Shown here: positions 1 to 10,880 of the stretch, one piece after another
Layout: the number at the start of each line of letters is the position of its first letter
How positions within the stretch are numbered: the stretch's first letter is position 1
Assembly (NCBI GenBank): GCA_963383645.1
Contig: OY726576.1
Coordinates: 9,104,102-9,168,101 of the forward strand
Length of the DNA stretch: 64,000 nt
Direction: 5' to 3'
Source: Muscardinus avellanarius
Taxonomy: Eukaryota; Chordata; Mammalia; Rodentia; Gliridae
Program-made: the position numbers and the translations under genes
Notes under the pieces: model-generated
What the model was told of the DNA's origin: nothing
Database searches by the model: none
What the model saw: only the letters and a program-made list of their open reading frames with translations

Positions 1-504
1 CAGTATCGCCCAAAATAAATAAAGAGCACTCGTAGTAGGGCAAATATGCACTCCCCCTGATACCTGGGCATGATGTTCAGTGTTTCATTGTATAAAAATG
101 TGTTTCATAAAATGGGACTGGATGGTCTACAATCTCACCTGCAATTATTAGTCTGAATCTAAGTTCTAAAACAGTAATAAAACTTAGGCTGGGAAAAATG
201 AAATCCCCATACACATAGCTGTCTCAATAACCTACAACACGCAAGGCTCCAAGCTCCTAGCAGCTCACACGACTTCAGACATCTTGAGGACCGTCTTATT
301 TTTCTCAGTTTCTCAGTACCTATTATGAGGACCTTATTAAAGGCAACACCTCACTGAAGCCATTCAGACACTGCAGCGGTGTTTCCTTAAAGGAAATGTG
401 CGGATGTCTAGTTTTCCCCCTAATAATAAGTCACCACTTGTGGAATCACCACTTGTGGAATTCACTTGCAATGTGACCCAGGTTATCCTGACTTATTCTG
501 ATGG
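1..504. other. Unassigned sequence, no gene seen
   Basis: No open frame, RNA or repeat family is recognised here apart from a small tandem duplication at 431-460. The composition is ordinary AT-leaning mammalian DNA. Confidence 0.5.
431..460. repeat. 15-bp tandem duplication
   Basis: The unit TCACCACTTGTGGAA is present twice, head to tail and without mismatch. Confidence 0.9.
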
Positions 505-800
505 TCCCCAACTTACAGTGGTTCAACTTCATGAGGGTACATTCAGTAGAAACCAGTTGGAATTCTGAACTGTTATCGTTTCCCAGCTAGAGATGAGTTG
601 TACCATACTCTCCGGACACTGAACCAGCAGCAAACAGCAGCAAGCAGCCAGCCATGCAATCACAGTGAAAAAACAACTGACGCTCTAAATGCAGTGTGTC
701 TGGTGGGTTAGCTGTACTAAATTCATTGTAAACTAACAATGTTTTCAACTTAGGATGGGTTTTCAGGAGGTCACCCTGAAAAAGTCGAGGAGCAGCCGCC
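505..800 (+). mobile_element. Non-autonomous DNA transposon relic (Tigger/MER-like)
   Basis: The left end reads GGTCCCCAACTTACAGTGG and the right end TTTTCAACTTAGGATGGG...AAGTCGAGGAGCA. The ends are roughly inverted copies of each other around an ACTTA core, and the text follows a common eutherian MITE-like element I remember, with an internal deletion. The exact family name is not certain. It is an old, immobile fossil. Confidence 0.65.
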
Positions 801-824
801 CATACTAAAGCCAGTTCACTTAAC

Positions 825-900
825 CACTCCAGTTATCTGCTCAGCAAGTATCTACTGACTTCTTCCAATGTCTCAGGCACTGTTCAAACCCTCCAGAGTC
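825..900 (-). mobile_element. L2 LINE 3'-end fragment
   Basis: The segment reads as a diverged reverse complement of the L2 3' end: a CAGCAAGTATCTACTGAC stretch followed by CTCAGGCACTGTTC. It is short and old. Confidence 0.45.
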
Positions 901-1076
901 TCTAGGGATGGCCCTCAGTTGCATGGGGCACCAAGCATTTGAAAGGCAGCCAAATTCAGCTGTGCTGTACATGTAAACCACACGACATATTCTGAAGTCT
1001 TAATCTGAAAAATAAGGAAAGTAAAAGATTTTGTAAAAGATTTGTAAAATGAATATATGTAGAAATTGTGTGCATG

Positions 1077-1116
1077 CGTGTGTGTGTGTGTGTGTGTGTG
1101 TGTGCATGTGTGTGTG
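1077..1116. repeat. (TG)n microsatellite
   Basis: TG dinucleotides interrupted by a few CA/GC steps. It abuts the tail side of the minus-strand ID copy that follows. Confidence 0.9.
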
Positions 1117-1186
1117 TTGCTGGGAGTTGAACCAGGGCCTCACACATACTAGGCAAGTGCTCTACCTCTGAACCACATTCCTAGCT
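1117..1186 (-). mobile_element. ID-type SINE copy
   Basis: The reverse complement follows the tRNA-Ala-derived ID body, including the stretch between the A and B boxes (CCTCACACATACTAGGCAAG on the plus strand) that the composite copies lack. It is a stand-alone ID unit and not a functional tRNA gene. Confidence 0.75.
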
Positions 1187-1329
1187 ATTTTTTATGTTTT
1201 TTTTTCCCTCTCTCTCTCTTTTTTTTTAGCAGTCATTAGAAAAGGTTTAGCTGGTTTTTAGCAACTTGTAACAGTTATCTCTTTTCTTAATTTTATTCTT
1301 TTTCTTTTTTCTTTTTATTTATCTTTTTA

Positions 1330-1462
1330 CATACTTTTATTAATGCATTATAGTCTCACATCACATCATAATGTATTAAGAGTGAGTTTGGCCAGGCTAC
1401 CTTGAACTTGGCAATCCTCCTGCCTCAGCCTCCCGGTAGTGGCCTGTGCCACTGTGCCCAGC
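1330..1462 (-). mobile_element. Dispersed-repeat end plus B1 fragment
   Basis: TTATTAATGCATTATAGTCTC is a diverged version of the TTATTGGTGCATTGTAA motif seen at 62.7 and 63.1 kb. It is followed by a truncated B1-like left monomer (CTGCCTCAGCCTCCC...CCCAGCT). Both parts are in reverse orientation. Confidence 0.5.
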
Positions 1463-1548
1463 TAGAAATAATAACTGAGATCTGCTGAATTTAAAAACTT
1501 TATTCATATTAGCTTGTCCTGTTTTACTTTTAAAAATATTGGTATATG

Positions 1549-1756
1549 AGCCGGGCGTGGTGGCGCACTCTTGTAATCCCAGCATTCGGGAGGTTGAGAC
1601 TGGAGGATCACGGTTCACGGACAGCCTCAGCTACTTAGTGAGGTCCTCCGCAAATGAGTGAGACCCTGTTTCAAAATAAAGGATAAAAAAATAGGGCAGG
1701 GGGTGTAGCTCGGAGGTTGAATGCCCCTGGGTTCCATCCCCAGACACGCAAAAAAA

Positions 1757-1760
<4 letters not shown>
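1549..1760 (+). mobile_element. B1-ID composite SINE
   Basis: Full-length copy beginning GCCGGGCGTGGTGGCGCAC, with an A-rich linker and an ID part ending TCCATCCCCAG. Its A tail runs into a (TG)n tract. Confidence 0.9.
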
Positions 1761-1766
<6 letters not shown>

Positions 1767-1804
<38 letters not shown>

Positions 1805-1840
1805 ATATATGTATATATACATATATATATATTTGTATAT
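1767..1840. repeat. (TG)n and (AT)n tract
   Basis: About 36 bp of TG followed by TATATG/ATATAC steps, directly at the 3' tail of the preceding SINE. Confidence 0.9.
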
Positions 1841-2055
1841 GATGATATTTATGACTTTAAAGGAAGCTATTTTTTAAAGGACTTGAGCATCCTCCTCAAA
1901 GACCAACAGTAAACAAAGAAATAAATGATAAGCAATATTATGTAATTTCAGATACTGAAATAAGACAGGGTAAAAAGAGAGTGACCAAAAAGGGATATTT
2001 TGGGAACAGTAGCCATAAAAGTCTCCTCTGAGAAGGAAACAGAGCCGAAAAAGGT

Positions 2056-2270
2056 CGGGCGTGGTGGCGCACGCTTGTAATACCCGCGCTTGGGGGGCGG
2101 AGACAGGAGGATCGCGCAGGTTCAATGCCAGCCGTGCTGGCTTAAGAGACCCTGTTTCCAAATAAAAATATAAAATAGGTCTGGGAGTGTAGCCTGGAGG
2201 TAGAAGGGTTTCCAGGAACCCCAGTACCACCAAAAATAAAATAAAATGAAATAAAATAAAATAAAATACA
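2056..2270 (+). mobile_element. B1-ID composite SINE, short subfamily
   Basis: Left unit with GCCAGCCGTGCTGGCTTAAG in place of the usual CAGCAACTTAGTGAG duplication. The ID unit ends GGGTTTCCAGGAACCCCAG, lacking a normal B box. The tail is (AAAAT)n to about 2,270. Confidence 0.9.
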
Positions 2271-2279
2271 GAGTAGAAA

Positions 2280-2650
2280 AAATGAATGCTAAAAAGAGGA
2301 AGTCATATAGGAACCTGGAGGAATATTCTGGGCAGAGGGAAGTGCACGTGCGAATGTCCTGAGGAAGGAGGTGGGCAAGTCTGAACAACAGCAAGAAGGC
2401 CACTGGCTGAAGCACAGGAAACAAAGGGAGAGATTAGAAGGCAGACGAGGGCCAGAATACAGAGTCCTGGTGAGAAGTGGAGGGTCAATTCCACAGGCAA
2501 TCCATAGGGGCTTTTCAGCAGGGGATTATATGACCTGGTTTAAATGTATGACAGTCGCTCTGGCAGCTGTGTTGAGGACTGATTAATGGAAACAGGAAGT
2601 CAGTCAGGAGACAGCCACAGGATCGCAGGTGAGATTTCCGTAATTCGGAA
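2280..2650 (-). mobile_element. L2 LINE fragment
   Basis: The plus strand carries recognisable reverse-complement L2 text: GAATATTCTGGGCAGAGGGA, GTCCTGAGGAAGGAGG, GCAGGGGATTATATGACCTG and CGCTCTGGCAGCTGTGTTGA. It is ancient and not coding. Confidence 0.7.
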
Positions 2651-3200
2651 TCAGTGCAGCTGAACTGATGCCCTCATACACGACTGGCCACGATGTCAAA
2701 GGATCCCATACTTCCTGACAAGCAAATCTGACAACACATACCCCGAGCTATGAAAACACCCTTTGACAGAAATTACAAAAACGTATTCTGATCAAATAAA
2801 TGGGATGATGAAAAATCCTATGTATGAGGGTTGTACCGCGATTCTAGTTAAAGTAGAACACTCCAGGAACCTCCCTAGTGTTCAGCTGCCAACTAAGTGA
2901 TGGATGTAATATGACACAGACCTTAAGTTACAAGGACAAAAGCCTGGTGGCTGCAGATAATAGAATTCTCTGTATGGGAAATCTGAAAGCCTCCAGACAA
3001 ACTGTTGGAGCCAACGGGGAAGTTGAGCTTGCAGAAAAAGATTAAATGCTCAAAAACCAGGATTTTCATATACAACAACTACGACCAGTTTAGAAATGTA
3101 GTTTAAAAAAATAAAACATTTGTGACAACAAAAACCTAATGGCATGCAGAAATAAGTTGAGTAGGAAGCATACAAAATATGATTTAAAAATAAATTTTCA
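2651..3200. other. Unassigned sequence, no gene seen
   Basis: Single-copy-looking AT-leaning DNA. I recognise no repeat family and no open frame of interest. Confidence 0.4.
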
Positions 3201-3406
3201 GCCAGGCATGGTGGCGCAAGCTTGTAATCCCCGCGCTTGGGAGGCTGAGACAGGAGGATCACAGGTCCACTGCCAGCCTCAGCTACTGAGTGAGGCTCTC
3301 AGCAACTTAGTGAGACCCTGTTTCCAAATAAAATATATAAAAAGGTCTGGGAGTATAGCCCGGAGGTAGAAAGCCTCTGGGTTCCACCCCCAGTACCACC
3401 AAAATA

Positions 3407-3438
<32 letters not shown>
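3201..3438 (+). mobile_element. B1-ID composite SINE with (AAT)n tail
   Basis: Full-length copy from GCCAGGCATGGTGGCGC to CCCCCAGTACCACC. The A-rich tail has become a pure (AAT)n microsatellite (about 3,403-3,438). Confidence 0.9.
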
Positions 3439-3440
<2 letters not shown>

Positions 3441-3757
3441 TTTCTTGATGGACATTAGAGAAAACTGAAATCAGTAGTTAGAGCCACCGTATGCACAGCT
3501 GGGTAGGCCCAGTGTGCTAAAGATGTGGACTCCTCCCCTTCCGCTCAATCTCTTCAAGATAAATTACCCTCAGAATTTTTTTCATAGAACTTGACAAGTT
3601 TTTTGTTTGCTCTGTTCGTATTTTTTACAATTCATTTGTTAAGTAAAAGTGCCAAGACTTCAAAGTACCAAATGCCACTTCTGGTCTCTGGGCCTCTTGC
3701 CTGCTTCAACCTCGTCTTAATTAATGCAGTAAAATAAATCATCCAAAATGATTCTAC
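3439..3757. other. Unassigned sequence, no gene seen
   Basis: No repeat or gene signature is recognised. Confidence 0.4.
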
Positions 3758-3957
3758 AAGCCTGGAGTGTTGACACCGCCTGTAATCCTAGCACCTGGAA
3801 GGCTGAGTCAGGAGCAATGCAAGTTTGCAACCAACCTCGGCAACTTAGTGCGGCCATTCACAACTCACTGAGACCCTGTTTCAAAATAAAAAATAAAATA
3901 GGGCTAGGGTGTAGCTCAGAGGAAGAATGCCCTGAGGTTTAACCCCAAGAACCACAT
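3758..3957 (+). mobile_element. B1-ID composite SINE, old copy
   Basis: A diverged copy: GCCTGTAATCCTAGCACCTGG, GAGACCCTGTTTCAAAATAA, GGGTGTAGCTCAGAGG and AACCCCAAGAACC mark the two units in order. Confidence 0.8.
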
Positions 3958-5144
3958 GAAGAAGCAGCATCTCATATGTGTAAATTTTTGAAATATAAAA
4001 CAATACTGTATTATACTGAAATACTGAAATATAAAACAATATATGTAGATATATAGAGACATACTATACATATGTATATATGTGTGTGAATACAGAAATC
4101 TTGTACATGAAATACATGTGTATAATTATACATGTGCATGTATAATTCCTCATCATCTGGATAAGGAATGTAATATAAAGAATATAAAGATATGAGCAGA
4201 TGAAAAATAAAGGAAGAGTTTCTTTTGGGGGTTGATGAATGGAGCGGAGTGAGGGAAACTGAACTGGGCACTAACATATTCACAATTTTAATTTTTTTCA
4301 CAAAAGATTCAAAGATATATGTGCATCTACATCTGGAGTGTAACATCATAAATGCTAATTTAATCATTATAAATGAAAAATGATATAACACGGTGTATAT
4401 ATTCACTAAAATTATAACTATAATTTTATCTGGCCCATATGGAGAATCAGAAATGCACAAAACAAGTTGACTATTATGTTACAGTATTAAGACTACGAAT
4501 GTTTTTCTATTTTGAAAACTCCTATTATATGACTTTTGAAATGATATTAAATATTTGACAAAGAAACATAATAAATTTGAAGACAAAAAATCATACTTGA
4601 AATCTTTAATTTAGGATAAACTTTACTAATATGAAATAAAAACTTGTTATCCACAAATACTCACTAGATTGAGAATCAAGCCCATTAATAATACAAATTC
4701 AATGAATAAGTTCACATTCACTACACTAAATTTACATTTTAATTATACTATGTGAAGGTTGTAAAGTATTCTGTTATTCATAGAGCATTATAGTATGGAA
4801 ACATTTTTATTATAAAGCAAGGGATAATACCTCATTCCCCCAAATAAAAATTTCCTCATACTTCAATTTAATTTCTATGGGAAACATCAGGACTGTTCTG
4901 GTTTGAACTTATTACTTGAGGATTTACAAAATGAATAAAATAAGACTTGTAGAAAATTTAAAATAGGTTATTGACTCTCTGTTTTCAGTACAGGAAGTAA
5001 CATTTAGAATAAGTTTCACTTCTTAAAATAAGGAACTAGAGGGTAACGAGAGGGACAATGTATGTAAAATAAAATATTTCACCTGCTCAAGCAAAAGAAA
5101 ATCCACAGATCTGCAGAACTGAGACCTCAGAGCTGTGAGGATCG
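3958..5144. other. AT-rich unassigned stretch
   Basis: Strongly AT-rich with several ATATAT runs (about 4,020-4,140). The open frame on the minus strand near 4,011-4,460 has low-complexity composition and no recognisable domain. Confidence 0.4.
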
Positions 5145-5173
5145 GCGGGGGGCGGGGGGGCGGGGAGCGGGGC
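5145..5173. repeat. G-rich tract
   Basis: About 29 bp made almost only of G with isolated C and A (runs of 4 to 7 G). It could form a G-quadruplex and stands out in AT-rich surroundings. Confidence 0.8.
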
Positions 5174-5559
5174 ATAATGGCCAGTTATCCTGTGGGGATC
5201 ACCATCGCTGAGATCCCAGTTCACCTCATAAGCATCAGTTCAGTAAAGGGCCTAAGAAGCACACGTGTCCCTTTAGGGCAGCCCACTAGGACAGGAAGAA
5301 ATGTCAGCACTTGGGCATCTTAGGAAGCCACATTCATTCTCCCTGAGTGCCACGGAATGGTTCCAGAAATCTGCCTGGAAGCTGTTAAGGAGTCACAACA
5401 ACTGGCCACCGCTCACTGTGGCTTCTCCCCTGGATGCAAACAGAACTTGATATCCGTCCTCCCCTGGATAATCCTGCATTAAGGGTCATCCGTCGGTTCC
5501 TTGCTGAATATAAAACAGGAGACAGGGGAAGGCTGAGGATTTGGAATAAGACTCAAGGT

Positions 5560-5830
5560 TGCCATTCAACACTTCTTAATGCAGTGAGCTCAGACTCTCA
5601 TTACCCTTCCTGACACACTCAATACCGCTCTCACCTCCACGCCTCCACTTGGGCTGATTCCTTTCTTTTCTGGCTTCTCCTTCACATGCTATGGAAATCG
5701 GGCCACTACCCAGCTCAAAACATTGTCCTTGTCATCTCTTCTCTGAGCCCAGCATCCGTATCACCCTTATGAATACTTTATTACGTGCAGTTCTCTCTCA
5801 AGCCCAAAGTATCTTGGTGGAAATCTGGAC
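5560..5830 (+). mobile_element. Possible L2 fragment
   Basis: The pyrimidine-rich text (TTCTGGCTTCTCCTTCACATG and onward) loosely resembles the L2 3' region. The match is weak. The 143-aa plus-strand frame overlapping it has no recognisable domain. Confidence 0.25.
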
Positions 5831-6038
5831 CTCAACAGGAATGAGTCCCTCTAGATTAGACATCACATCTTGGACAAAAAAAAATCACCTTGTGAGCTTG
5901 ACTCAGGTACTTTCCTTCAAGCCCTGCCCAGTAGGCATAGCACAACTCACAGAGCATGAGCCTGACTCCACGTGTCTGGCATTCCATCAACAGGGACACC
6001 AAAGGACCACGACTGCACATCAATGCAACAGTGATGAT

Positions 6039-6056
6039 AACCCAGGGGGCGCTGAA
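6039..6056 (+). promoter_or_regulatory. CTCF-like core motif
   Basis: CCCAGGGGGCGCTG matches the G-rich core of the CTCF consensus. The 5' flank of the motif fits less well, so this is a candidate only. Confidence 0.3.
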
Positions 6057-6329
6057 AACTGCTCGGGAATCAGACAGCAGTTTAATTCTGTTTGGCTTTA
6101 CTCTAGCAATTCGGCACATTAGATTATTTAGCAATTTAGCAATTTGGGTTCTTAAACAACAAATAAAATTAAACATTTTAACAATTTTTGAGGCTCACAG
6201 AGCTGATGATCCACAAAGGTAATTAAAGTATCTCTAGTAATACGGGGGTTTCCTTTCGTGTATCAGTGCACTGTGTTTTCTAACTCAGATAAAAAGCTGT
6301 TTGGTTGTTCCTATCTATAATACATCTGA

Positions 6330-6405
6330 TAATAATAATTAATATGTAATAATTAATTAATTATTAATTATTAATTATTAATTAATAATTATTAACAGTA
6401 ATAAT
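6330..6405. repeat. (AATT)/(TAAT) low-complexity tract
   Basis: Repeating TAAT/TTAA steps, largely self-complementary. Confidence 0.9.
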
Positions 6406-7141
6406 AAAATGCTAACATTTGACTTGGAAGACAACAAGCAAACTTATAATGGAGACTACGCATCCAGTCTTCGCTTTGTAGAATCAGAACATGAAGTTCC
6501 CTTTGCCCACTGCCAATGAGGTCCTCCAAGAATGTTCTCTTGGGGAGCTGCCAGTGTTTTGTATTGCTATCTCAGGAAGGTTTCTGGGAGGTGCCCATGA
6601 GCTAAAACAGCAGAGAGTACCGACTTGGAAACAGTTTAGGCATTTTAATTTTTATTACGATTTAAACCATGTAAGCACAGCCCTCAGAAAAAGGAAAACT
6701 TGCTTACGAACTTTACTTTTCCTTTAATGAGCCCATTAATTTTTCTTGTAAGTGTAAGCTGTCAGGCGGTGCCTCGCACACTTACATAAATTGATATCAT
6801 GGCATTCCAGGCCTCCGAGCCCTGCCTCCTTCCTCCCAGCAATGCAAATCCTATAATGTCTCCTTGTCACTGTTTCAGGAGTGGCACGAGGTTTTCAGCA
6901 GTCAGCTCCTTCAGCAAGGACTGCCTTTTGTGCAAAGGGGAAACAAAAACCCTTATACTTAGCACATTGAGAGACTGGATTAAAATAAATATTTTGAGAA
7001 AAAAAATAAGGAGGAAATTGTTATAATTATAGTGAGAGATTTTACATGCAAATCCAGTTTTCCTTGGGGAAATTTGCATACTCCTTATAAGGAATCCCCT
7101 GGGCCAAAGTACACATTATGTTTTTCAGCTCATCTTTATTT

Positions 7142-7145
<4 letters not shown>

Positions 7146-7190
<45 letters not shown>
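7146..7190. repeat. (TG)n microsatellite
   Basis: An uninterrupted run of about 22 TG units immediately before a minus-strand composite SINE, on its tail side. Confidence 0.95.
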
Positions 7191-7192
<2 letters not shown>

Positions 7193-7383
7193 GGGCAATG
7201 AAGCCCAGGAGCATTCTACCTCTAAGTTACACCCTCAGACCAATTTTATTTTTTATGTTGAAACAGGGTCTCACTAAGTTGCTGAGGCTCTTACTAACTT
7301 GTTGAGGCTTGCTTTGAACCATGGTCCTCCTTTCTCAGCCTCCCAAGTACTGAATTACAAGCGTGTGCCACCACACGGGGCTT
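7191..7383 (-). mobile_element. B1-ID composite SINE
   Basis: Reverse-oriented copy from the ID end (GAAGCCCAGGAGCATTCTACC) to the B1 start (GTGTGCCACCACACGGGGCT). The poly-T expected at its tail is replaced by (TG)n. Confidence 0.85.
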
Positions 7384-7714
7384 CAGCTCATCCTTAAAGC
7401 AATGCACTTGCTCAAAAATCATACTGGGGAATAGTCTATGAATATGCCCAGGCTTCGATGAGATATGCTGTTTTTTTTTTTAAAGGACTTCACAAAGTGC
7501 TTTAAAATATTCAAAAGGTATATTGTCTATCCCAGACGAACTATTAATTATCAAGATGAAATAACTAGTAAGGCCCGTATTCCAGTTAGTCTCTAAACTT
7601 AGCCAAATTCTTGTTCACGAAGATAAATACCTTGTAAAAGGATTTCTGCTTGGACCCTCAATACTTCAACTAGGCCAATAAAAATGGGTCCTAATCATTC
7701 TGAAATGTTGATTC
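7384..7714. other. Unassigned sequence, no gene seen
   Basis: AT-leaning DNA without a recognised feature. Confidence 0.4.
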
Positions 7715-7910
7715 ATATATATATTCATATATAAATTCATATTTATATTCATATATAAATATATATGTATATATATATGTATATATATATGAATATATAT
7801 CCACATATATATATTCGCATATATATGTGAATATGTGAATTCATATATATCTACCATATGTACATATATATATACACATACACATGTGTGCACACATGTG
7901 TATGTGTGTG
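7715..7910. repeat. (ATAT)-rich tract with a 34-bp palindrome
   Basis: Alternating AT followed by CA/TG steps. Positions 7,874-7,907 form a perfect palindrome centred at 7,890/7,891 (core CACATGTGTGCACACATGTG). Confidence 0.9.
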
Positions 7911-7979
7911 TTACCAGAGATCCTCCTATCTCAGCCTCCCATGTACTGGGAGTACAAGTTTGTGCCACCACACCCAGCT
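7911..7979 (-). mobile_element. B1-like left-unit fragment
   Basis: Only the 5' half of the composite SINE, reversed: GATCCTCCTATCTCAGCCTC up to CACCACACCCAGCT. It is truncated by the AT/TG tract. Confidence 0.75.
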
Positions 7980-8700
7980 ATAGATTCATGGATATTTTGC
8001 AGTAGTAGAAATAAAGAATAGGAAAAGGGAACATTCAAATTAAGGAACTACTTTAAATTTGGTCTAAATATTAGGCAAATATGCATCTGCCTTTAACTTT
8101 AGAAATATATTTTAAATAATTGACCTTGAATTAAAGGTGATAGTAATACATTCTACTGACAGACTCTAAACACACATTTTTATCTGTTTCACAGTTAAGA
8201 AGCACTTTGATATGGTGATATACCATTCTAAATTAAGATAATTATTGCCGTATGGAAGAAAATCCCTAAGTTCCAGGAGAATCAGTGGTAACAAGCCATT
8301 CCCAAACAGATTATTTTTATAATAAATTAACCATCATCATGAGTTATTCACCAATAGGAGAAAATTATCCATTTGCATTAAAGAAGACCTATTTTTATCA
8401 GTCCTTTCCTAAGCAAATATGCTAGCAGTGCCTTTGGGAATATGAATCCACGAGGTTTGACTGACGGCAGCTGTCCAAAATTAAAGTTTTGTTGGAATGG
8501 GTGGGTGGAAGATGGAAACTAAACGGGTATAAACATCTCATACCTCCAAACCTTTCAAGATGATTCCCAATGGGCTTAAGTGATCCGTCGCCTGGGGCAA
8601 GCCCCAGTTTGTAAATGGAACTTTTATAAATGGAATATTTTCAAAAATAACAATGAGGGATAGCAGTGTTTTAAAAAAAATGTTTAAAAGTGGAAAACAT
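7980..8700. other. Unassigned sequence, no gene seen
   Basis: AT-rich and single-copy in appearance. No open frame or repeat signature. Confidence 0.4.
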
Positions 8701-8894
8701 AGCTGGCATGGTAGCACTCAACTGTAATCCCAGTACTTGGAAGGCTGAGACAGGAGGCTCAAGGTCCAAATTCAGCCTTAGCAATTTAGCAAGAGCCTCA
8801 GCAAATTAGTGAGACCCTGTATCAAAATAAAATAAAAGTAAGACTTGGAACAGAGTTTAAAAGTAGTAGATCCCTGGGTTCTATCTACAGTACA
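8701..8894 (+). mobile_element. B1-ID composite SINE, old copy
   Basis: Diverged copy: GCTGGCATGGTAGCACTCAA, CAGCAAATTAGTGAGACCCT, and an ID part in which the usual GTAGCTCAGAGG has decayed. Confidence 0.8.
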
Positions 8895-9063
8895 AAAAAA
8901 GTGGAAACATAATATGTAAGACAGAATAAAAGAGGTTAAAAAAGTGAACAATGTCAAATTTTTTCTTTTTTTTTTCTTTTTTTTTCTTTTCTTGTGGTCC
9001 TGGGAATGGAACCCAGGGGTATTCTACTTCCAAGCTACATTCCCAGCCCTATTTTTTATTCTT

Positions 9064-9279
9064 TTTTTTTTTTTTTTTTGTGGTACTGGGGGTAGAACCC
9101 AGAGGCTTTCTACCTCCGGGCTATACTCCCAGACCATCTTTATATTTTATTTGGAAACAGGGTCTCACTAAGTTGCTGAGAGCCTCACTAAGTAGCTGAG
9201 GCTGGCTTCGAACCCGTGCGATCCTCCCGTCTCAGTCTCCCAAGCGCGGGGATTACAAGCGTGCGCCACCACGCCCGGC
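9064..9279 (-). mobile_element. B1-ID composite SINE, nested insertion
   Basis: Full-length copy with poly-T. It is flanked by the 9-bp duplication TTTATTCTT at 9,055-9,063 and 9,280-9,288, showing retroposition into the older copy. Confidence 0.9.
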
Positions 9280-9308
9280 TTTATTCTTCATTTTAAAACA
9301 GGGTCTCA

Positions 9309-9516
9309 GCCGGGCGTGGTGGCGCACGCTTGTAATCCCCGCGCTTGGGAGGCAGAGACAGGAGGATCGCGCAGGTTCGAAGCCAGCCGCGCTGGCGTTA
9401 GAGACCCTGTTTCAAAAATATAAAATAGGTCTGGGAGTGTAGCCCGGAGGTAGAAGGGCTTCCAGGAACCCCAGTACCACTAAAAAAAATAAATAAATAA
9501 AAATAAAATAAAAAAT
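9309..9516 (+). mobile_element. B1-ID composite SINE, short subfamily, nested insertion
   Basis: GC-rich, little-diverged copy (GCCGGGCGTGGTGGCGCACG; GCCAGCCGCGCTGGC). It is flanked by a perfect 14-bp target duplication AAAACAGGGTCTCA at 9,295-9,308 and 9,517-9,530, and inserted opposite to its host SINE. Confidence 0.95.
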
Positions 9517-9632
9517 AAAACAGGGTCTCACTAAGTAGACGAGGGCCTGACTAAATGACCACGGTCTCCTGTGATCCTCCTGCCTCAGCTTCCCAAGTGC
9601 TTGAATTACAAACAAGCACCACCACACCCAGC

Positions 9633-10111
9633 TGGGAGATGTCAATTTGATAAAACAAAATATGAATGAGACCACGTTGCCTCTGCAGAACACCACTGGA
9701 CAATGCCACAGGGGCACCGGCCAAGTGGTTGTGTGTCCAGACCTCCCCCAACGTACTCAACACACCTGCACAGGTGGAGCAGAGCCACAGAGCATCCTCA
9801 GGGGAGCACGTGCCACGAAGCAAGCCCAACACTGGTCAGTCTGACACTTTCCAAACACACAAAGCTTTCTTTCTTTCTCCCAAATCATCTATCTGTTAAC
9901 ATTCTTAGCAGCTCCTCTTGGAAACGGTTTGTTAAATATACATTGAATCATTGCTTAATAAATACAAGTAGACACAGAGTCTGATGAAAGCGCAGGCAGA
10001 GAATCAGTAAAATGTCAAAAGTGATGATCTGGGGGCTAGGGGATTTCAGGTTATATTAATTTTTCCAATTTCTCCTTAACAAATCCATATGACTTTCATC
10101 GTCTGGGAACA
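9633..10111. other. Unassigned sequence, no gene seen
   Basis: Three overlapping short plus-strand frames (9,647-9,984) share one GC-balanced patch. None has start context, domain or splice signals that would support a gene. Confidence 0.4.
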
Positions 10112-10121
10112 TAGACGCGCG

Positions 10122-10164
<43 letters not shown>
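10112..10164. repeat. (CG/CA)n alternating tract
   Basis: ACGCGCGTGCGCGC followed by about 19 CA units. Purine and pyrimidine alternate throughout, so Z-DNA could form. Confidence 0.95.
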
Positions 10165-10168
<4 letters not shown>

Positions 10169-10669
10169 ACAAGTTTCCTAACTTGTTTTAAAGGGCCACC
10201 CTGCTCAACTCTCTTTATTTTAAACAGAATATTTTAAAAGTATACAACAAATTAAATTGGAGGAAAGTAGAAAGATCTGGTAATCTGTAGATTGCCACAA
10301 GTGAACCAGCTACAGAAGAAATGGACTCATCTTACATACTGTCTTCAGATTCTTGGTGTCCTATGAAAATAAACGAAGCAAGGAGCCCAGCCCTGCAGAA
10401 GATGAAGGATAAACACAGCCCCACTAATTTCCTGTTTATCCTCTCCCATGCCAACCACTCCACAGCAGGCTTCGGGAGAAGTGCAAAATGTGCAGAGGTG
10501 ATCTAAACTCTGCTGATTCCTTTTACTTCCCCTCATGAGAGAATGTGCAAAAAGAAGAAAGATCACAGCTTTAAAGTTGTTCCTAGGGATCCAGGACAAC
10601 ACCAGATGGATCATTTGAAAGATGTTTAAATCCTATATGGTTTTTATTTTGTTTGTTTGCTTGTTTGTT
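10165..10669. other. Unassigned sequence, no gene seen
   Basis: No recognised repeat or gene. Short frames exist on both strands without supporting signals. Confidence 0.4.
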
Positions 10670-10880
10670 TTGGGATACTAGGGATTGAACTCAGGGGCAT
10701 GCTACCTTTGAACTATACCCCCATCCCTATTTCACTTTTTTTTTTTTATTTTTGAAACAGGGCATCACTAAGTTGCTGAGAGCCTAACTAGGTAGCTGAG
10801 GCTGGCCTCGAACCTGTGACCCTCCTTGTCAGCCTCCCAAGTCCTGGGATTACTACTAGCATGCACCACCATGCCCCGCT
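10670..10880 (-). mobile_element. B1-ID composite SINE
   Basis: Reverse copy from GGGATTGAACTCAGGGGCAT to CATGCACCACCATGCCCCGC, with an internal poly-T linker. Confidence 0.9.

Larger units (their letters stand above)
5831..7145. other. Unassigned sequence, no gene seen
   Basis: No repeat family is recognised except an AT tract at 6,330-6,405 and one CTCF-like motif at 6,041. Several short frames occur, none with gene-like context. Confidence 0.4.
8990..9632 (-). mobile_element. B1-ID composite SINE, split by two later SINEs
   Basis: The ID part (8,990-9,054), a linker piece (9,289-9,308) and the left unit (9,531-9,632) together make one reverse-oriented copy. It is interrupted by two younger SINEs, each flanked by duplicated host sequence. 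Confidence 0.85.

Noticed and set aside
5691..6122. 143-codon plus-strand frame
   Set aside because: No domain, no splice or start context; overlaps a possible L2 fragment and a frame on the other strand.
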